Of a DNA stretch of 26,209 nucleotides, positions 23,401-26,209 are shown piece by piece; the stretch's first letter is position 1; every line of letters starts with the position of its first letter. Source of the stretch: Planctomycetota bacterium (GTDB taxonomy: Bacteria; Planctomycetota; PUPC01); contig PWKM01000163.1 in assembly GCA_003559755.1 (NCBI GenBank), positions 1-26,209 of the forward strand, in the 5' to 3' direction. The notes beneath the pieces are model-generated. The model worked only from the letters and a program-made list of their open reading frames with translations, did not search any database and was not told where the DNA came from. A program made the translations under genes and the position numbers.

Positions 23401-24403
23401 AACGGCACGCTCCGTCCTTGTTTTCCCGCAACGGCCGGCAGCCGCGCACAAACGCGGCGGCGTCCATCGCCTGTCGGCCGGCGGGCTTGAGTCGTCTTAC
23501 CTCGACGGCGCCTTCGCCTGCGCAAACAACAAGCGAGCCGTCGGCCGTCTGTACCATCCCGGGCCTTCCCGGTCCGCCGTCGGCCGCCCCTGCCTCGAGG
23601 ATAGCGATCCGTCGCGGCGGCTCGCCCGGGATCAGCAGTTGGCTGAACGCCCCGGGCCAGGGGGTCATCGCTCTGACGTGCCTGACAATATACCCGGCCG
23701 GGCGGTTCCAGTCAATCCGGCCGTCGGCCTTCGACAAGCTGGGGGCCGGTGTGGCCAGCCGTTCGTCCTGCGATTCGTATGTCACAGAGCCATCGGCGTA
23801 GGCGTCAATCGCCTCCGCCAGCACCCGTGCGCCCAGGGTGGCGAGCCGGTCTGTCAGCTCTCCGGCCGTCTCCTCCGGGCCGATCCGGACGCGGGCCTGT
23901 GCGCGTCGGCCCTCGCCCAGGCAGATGATTTCGCCGGCGTCCAACCTGGGCCGGATTCTCATCACCGTGACGCCCGTCTCGTCGTCGCCCGCCAGGATCG
24001 CCACGGCGACGGGGGCAGCGCCGCGATGACGGGGCAGCAGCGAAGCGTGGACGTTGATGCTGTCACGCTGCGATGCTTCGATGGCCGCCAGCGGCAGAAT
24101 AACGCCGTAGGCGGCGACGACCAGCAGGTCGGGCCTCAATTCGCGAAGCTGCCGGCAACATTGGTTGTCAAAGGTCTCGGGCTGCTCTATCCGCAGTCCG
24201 TGCTCCGCCGCCACCTCTTTGACAGGCGAGGCGGCCAAACGGGCCCGCCCTCGCCCTGCCCGTCGATCGGGCCGGGTATAGACGGCGACGACATCTGTCT
24301 TTTCAATGCACGTCTCGAAGCTGGGCACGGAAAATTCATCCGAACCCATGTACACGCAGGTCAGCCGGGCTGTCTTCCTCTCCAGCGGGGCACCTCGGTA
24401 CAA
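23387..24403 (-). CDS. fmt: Methionyl-tRNA formyltransferase
   Basis: Transfers a formyl group from 10-formyl-tetrahydrofolate to initiator Met-tRNA. Visible motifs are YMGSDEFSVPSFE near the N-terminus (compare the usual MGTPEFAVP), VVAAYGVILP, the formyl-binding segment INVHASLLPRHRGAAPVAVA and GDDETGVTVM, and TPAPSLSKADGRIDW leading into the C-terminal tRNA-binding domain with VRAMTPWPGAF. The protein is full length (about 320-338 residues). The start is unusual: no ATG precedes the signature. A TTG at 24403 is closest to the promoter but lacks a clear ribosome-binding site, and a GTG at 24355 would leave only two residues before MGSDEF. A GAGAGG lies between them. No def gene is adjacent. 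Confidence 0.93.
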   Translation of the reverse strand: MYRGAPLERKTARLTCVYMGSDEFSVPSFETCIEKTDVVAVYTRPDRRAGRGRARLAASPVKEVAAEHGLRIEQPETFDNQCCRQLRELRPDLLVVAAYGVILPLAAIEASQRDSINVHASLLPRHRGAAPVAVAILAGDDETGVTVMRIRPRLDAGEIICLGEGRRAQARVRIGPEETAGELTDRLATLGARVLAEAIDAYADGSVTYESQDERLATPAPSLSKADGRIDWNRPAGYIVRHVRAMTPWPGAFSQLLIPGEPPRRIAILEAGAADGGPGRPGMVQTADGSLVVCAGEGAVEVRRLKPAGRQAMDAAAFVRGCRPLRENKDGACRFATD

Positions 24404-24426
24404 TATATTACTTCTTATCCTACCCT

Positions 24427-24454
24427 ATTATACCCCACTTTTCTGAGAAGACAA
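24427..24454 (-). promoter_or_regulatory. Promoter of fmt
   Basis: On the minus strand TTGTCT (24454-24449), 16 bases, then a perfect TATAAT (24432-24427), set in the short AT-rich gap after the NPCBM gene. The predicted start near 24420 is only 17 bases before the TTG at 24403, giving a very short leader. Confidence 0.7.
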
Positions 24455-24476
24455 CCAATTTACACCGGATTTCTTG

Positions 24477-25658
24477 TCATTTCATGAGGCGGGCGTCAGC
24501 CCAGTTCGCGTGGTCGCCGACACTGGCATTGTCGGCAAAATCCGCGATCAGGGTAAGCCGGTCGGCGCCGGAGATGTCGAGGGTCACCGGGACCGCCTCG
24601 TCATTGCCGGTGATGACTCGGGAAAAGAGTTCCTCGCCGTCGGCCCGGACGACAAACTGGACGGACCCGAGCGGCCGGGCGGCGTCGTCTATGCCGAGCA
24701 CCGCGGTGAAGGTGCGATAACGGCCTCCCAGGTCGTAGGTAAGGATGGTCCGCGTGTGACAGCCCAGGCCGCGGGCATATCTGCGGCCGTCCAGGAGCAG
24801 CGGACCGCCGGTCACGCTGCGGTCGATTCGGTGCTCCCATACGTGGCTGAAGAAGGGGACCTCGCGTACGTCCGCCGGCCTCAGGTCCGACAGATAGACG
24901 ACGCCCGGGTTGTCGATCTCGATGAAGGTCACGCGCGACAGTTCGACGGCCAGCTTTGCCCCGGCCGCGTACAGCTCGAATTCGCCGTTATCCATCTCGG
25001 CGATGGTACACCGGAGCACTGAGCCGTCTTCGAGAACGATTTCGACCGGCGGCCTGTCGGCCAGCTCCTGCGTGGCGAAAACGACGGCCGATACGGCCCC
25101 CGTCTCGATCTCCCGCCGCTCGTCCCGCCGGGTAAACGACGTCCGTTCGGTCCCGATCTGTTCGATCGCCACGGAGAACGGTATCACGCCCCGGGGGGTC
25201 ACCACGTAAAGTGCGTCGGTGTGCCGGTCTGCCTGGTCCAGCGTATCCTGCAGACGCTCATCGGTCAGCCAATGCTCATCGGTCCAGCGGAAGCGCACCG
25301 CAATCACGTTCTCCACATCGAAGCTGATCGGGTCCCGAAAAACGGACGATTTCAGCCCGATCCCGTCTTCGTGTTCCAGCAGTTCGCCATAGAACCGGCT
25401 GCCGCAGACGGTCCGAACCTCGGCCGTGAATGCCTCGGCGTAGGCCGTCGCCGGACCGCGGCTGAGGTCGATGCGGAACACATCCGCGAGGGGGATGGTT
25501 AGCGAGTCGTCGCCCTGCTGCAACAGCACCTGCCCATCGGCGCTGATGGACGTCAGTTCGCCCTCGTGACGTTCGCCCGAAACCGTATGCACGACGCCGG
25601 CCGTGAGAGAGAGAGGGGCGGCCAGGATGATGAGTGCGGCGATTATGGCACATCTCAC
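24477..25658 (-). CDS. Secreted NPCBM-domain protein
   Basis: A 393-residue exported protein with signal peptide (1-20, RCAIIAALIILAAPLSLTAG). A middle region with small beta-rich repeats resembling SH3-like or DUF-type modules follows (GERHEGELTSISADGQVLL, VCGSRFYGELLE, LEDGSVLRCTIAEMDNG). The C-terminal NPCBM/NEW2 domain (about 250-393) carries VWEHRIDRSVTGGPLLL, RRYARGLGCHTRTILTYDL and VQFVVRADGEELF. NPCBM is a carbohydrate-binding-like module found with glycoside hydrolases; no catalytic domain is seen here. The start is a GTG at 25658 with GAGG 9 bases upstream and the signal peptide directly after. An upstream in-frame extension to 26120 lacks coding character and overlaps the poly-Gly gene in another frame. 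The gene lies 67 bases after that gene. Confidence 0.85.
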   Translation of the reverse strand: MRCAIIAALIILAAPLSLTAGVVHTVSGERHEGELTSISADGQVLLQQGDDSLTIPLADVFRIDLSRGPATAYAEAFTAEVRTVCGSRFYGELLEHEDGIGLKSSVFRDPISFDVENVIAVRFRWTDEHWLTDERLQDTLDQADRHTDALYVVTPRGVIPFSVAIEQIGTERTSFTRRDERREIETGAVSAVVFATQELADRPPVEIVLEDGSVLRCTIAEMDNGEFELYAAGAKLAVELSRVTFIEIDNPGVVYLSDLRPADVREVPFFSHVWEHRIDRSVTGGPLLLDGRRYARGLGCHTRTILTYDLGGRYRTFTAVLGIDDAARPLGSVQFVVRADGEELFSRVITGNDEAVPVTLDISGADRLTLIADFADNASVGDHANWADARLMK

Positions 25659-25725
25659 GGTATGGCCCCTCGGTCCGAGCGTTGAGGCGCTCGGCCGCCG
25701 GGTGCTATTCCCGCGCCGGGTTGTG

Positions 25726-26209
25726 TCAGTCGTCGATTTCAGCATCGGAGAGTGCCCTGAAGTATTCTCTAATGTGGTCTCCGAACCGGGCGGGGAATCG
25801 CTGGCGCAAAGCGTCGAGGACGCGGGCCCTCTCCCGTTCGTCGAGTTCGGCCCATGCATCGCCGATGGTGGCCGTGCTCGCCGCTTCGCCCGGGTCGGTC
25901 GCCTGTCCGCCCGGCAGGGAGGCGCTCTCGGCCGGCGACGAGGGAGTCCCGGTCCCTGAGGCGGGGCCGCTGCCGCCGTTATCGCCGTCGGCTCCGCCTG
26001 CCCCACCGCCGCCGCCCCCGCCGCCCCCACCTTCTTCCGCTTCCTCTGCGAGTTCGATGAGAACGTCGAGCATGGCGATGATCTTGCCTTCCTTGGCCAC
26101 GGTATCGTCGCCCGTATCACGTTGGGCGAGCAGTTCGTGCACCTCGTCCATCTTGAAGGCCACGTCGTCGAGGGTGGCCCCGTCGCGTTCGACTTCGAGC
26201 CGAGCGAGC
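25726..26209 (-). CDS. Poly-glycine-rich protein, C-terminal fragment
   Basis: The frame is open to the window edge, so this is the C-terminal part of a longer protein; a GTG at 26163 is unlikely to be the true start because the same helix-forming sequence (LARLEVERDGATLDDVAFK) continues upstream. An acidic coiled segment (VLIELAEEAEEG) is followed by ten consecutive glycines and a low-complexity Gly/Ser/Pro linker. A globular tail follows: WAELDERERARVLDALRQR, then FPARFGDHIREYFRAL. I recall similar tails in paralogous secreted planctomycete proteins, but the function is unknown. Its neighbour downstream is the NPCBM protein, probably co-transcribed. Confidence 0.7.
   Translation of the reverse strand, partial: LARLEVERDGATLDDVAFKMDEVHELLAQRDTGDDTVAKEGKIIAMLDVLIELAEEAEEGGGGGGGGGGAGGADGDNGGSGPASGTGTPSSPAESASLPGGQATDPGEAASTATIGDAWAELDERERARVLDALRQRFPARFGDHIREYFRALSDAEIDD

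Noticed and set aside
25659..26120. Upstream in-frame extension of the NPCBM protein (to 26120)
   Set aside because: The added 154 residues are low-complexity Arg/Pro/Ser, overlap the poly-Gly gene in another frame, and would bury a good signal peptide. The GTG at 25658 has its own ribosome-binding site.
1..26209. CRISPR arrays, insertion sequences or phage remains
   Set aside because: No regularly spaced repeats, transposase or integrase motifs, or terminal inverted repeats with target duplications were seen.

Overview
The window is GC-rich (roughly 60-65% by eye) and almost fully coding. It most likely comes from a Planctomycetota genome, perhaps Phycisphaerae-like. The clues are a PEP-CTERM surface protein, a type IV pilin-like protein with an H-X9-D box, an NPCBM-domain secreted protein next to a poly-glycine-rich protein, a TPR protein with a secretin N-domain but no barrel, and Gram-negative envelope genes (GT9 and WaaP-like). 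The phylum is inferred from gene content only; there is no rRNA or other marker here.

Layout. A GT9 glycosyltransferase (+) at the left edge faces a two-gene minus-strand unit (3944 to 962): a tandem trypsin-like protein that has lost its catalytic residues, followed one base later by an intact HtrA-type protease. Next comes a minus-strand unit from about 6121 to 4099: a sigma70-like promoter, a full cobalamin riboswitch, an intrinsic terminator, a PEP-CTERM protein and a pilin-like protein. This is the most interesting part of the window, because a B12 riboswitch controls surface proteins that are not recognised B12 genes. On the plus strand follow a membrane-anchored LysM L,D-transpeptidase, type III pantothenate kinase (first catalytic Asp changed to Asn), a 620-base non-coding leader, and NADP-type glutamate dehydrogenase. 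A WaaP-like lipopolysaccharide kinase homologue (minus, probably catalytically dead) and a large secreted YetA/PL26-like protein (plus, with a clear promoter) come next.

From 20907 to 13901 the minus strand carries an apparent operon: a 1425-residue double acyl-CoA dehydratase activase-like protein, leuD overlapping it by 32 bases, a class I methyltransferase, and a membrane-anchored endonuclease/exonuclease/phosphatase protein. The last third is also all minus strand: a truncated poly-Gly protein, an NPCBM protein, fmt with its own promoter, a DUF116 cysteine protein overlapping fmt, and the TPR/secretin-N protein closed by a strong terminator.

No tRNA, rRNA, CRISPR array, insertion sequence or phage gene was recognised. 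Gene calls rest on protein motifs and ribosome-binding sites read by eye; no database search was run.
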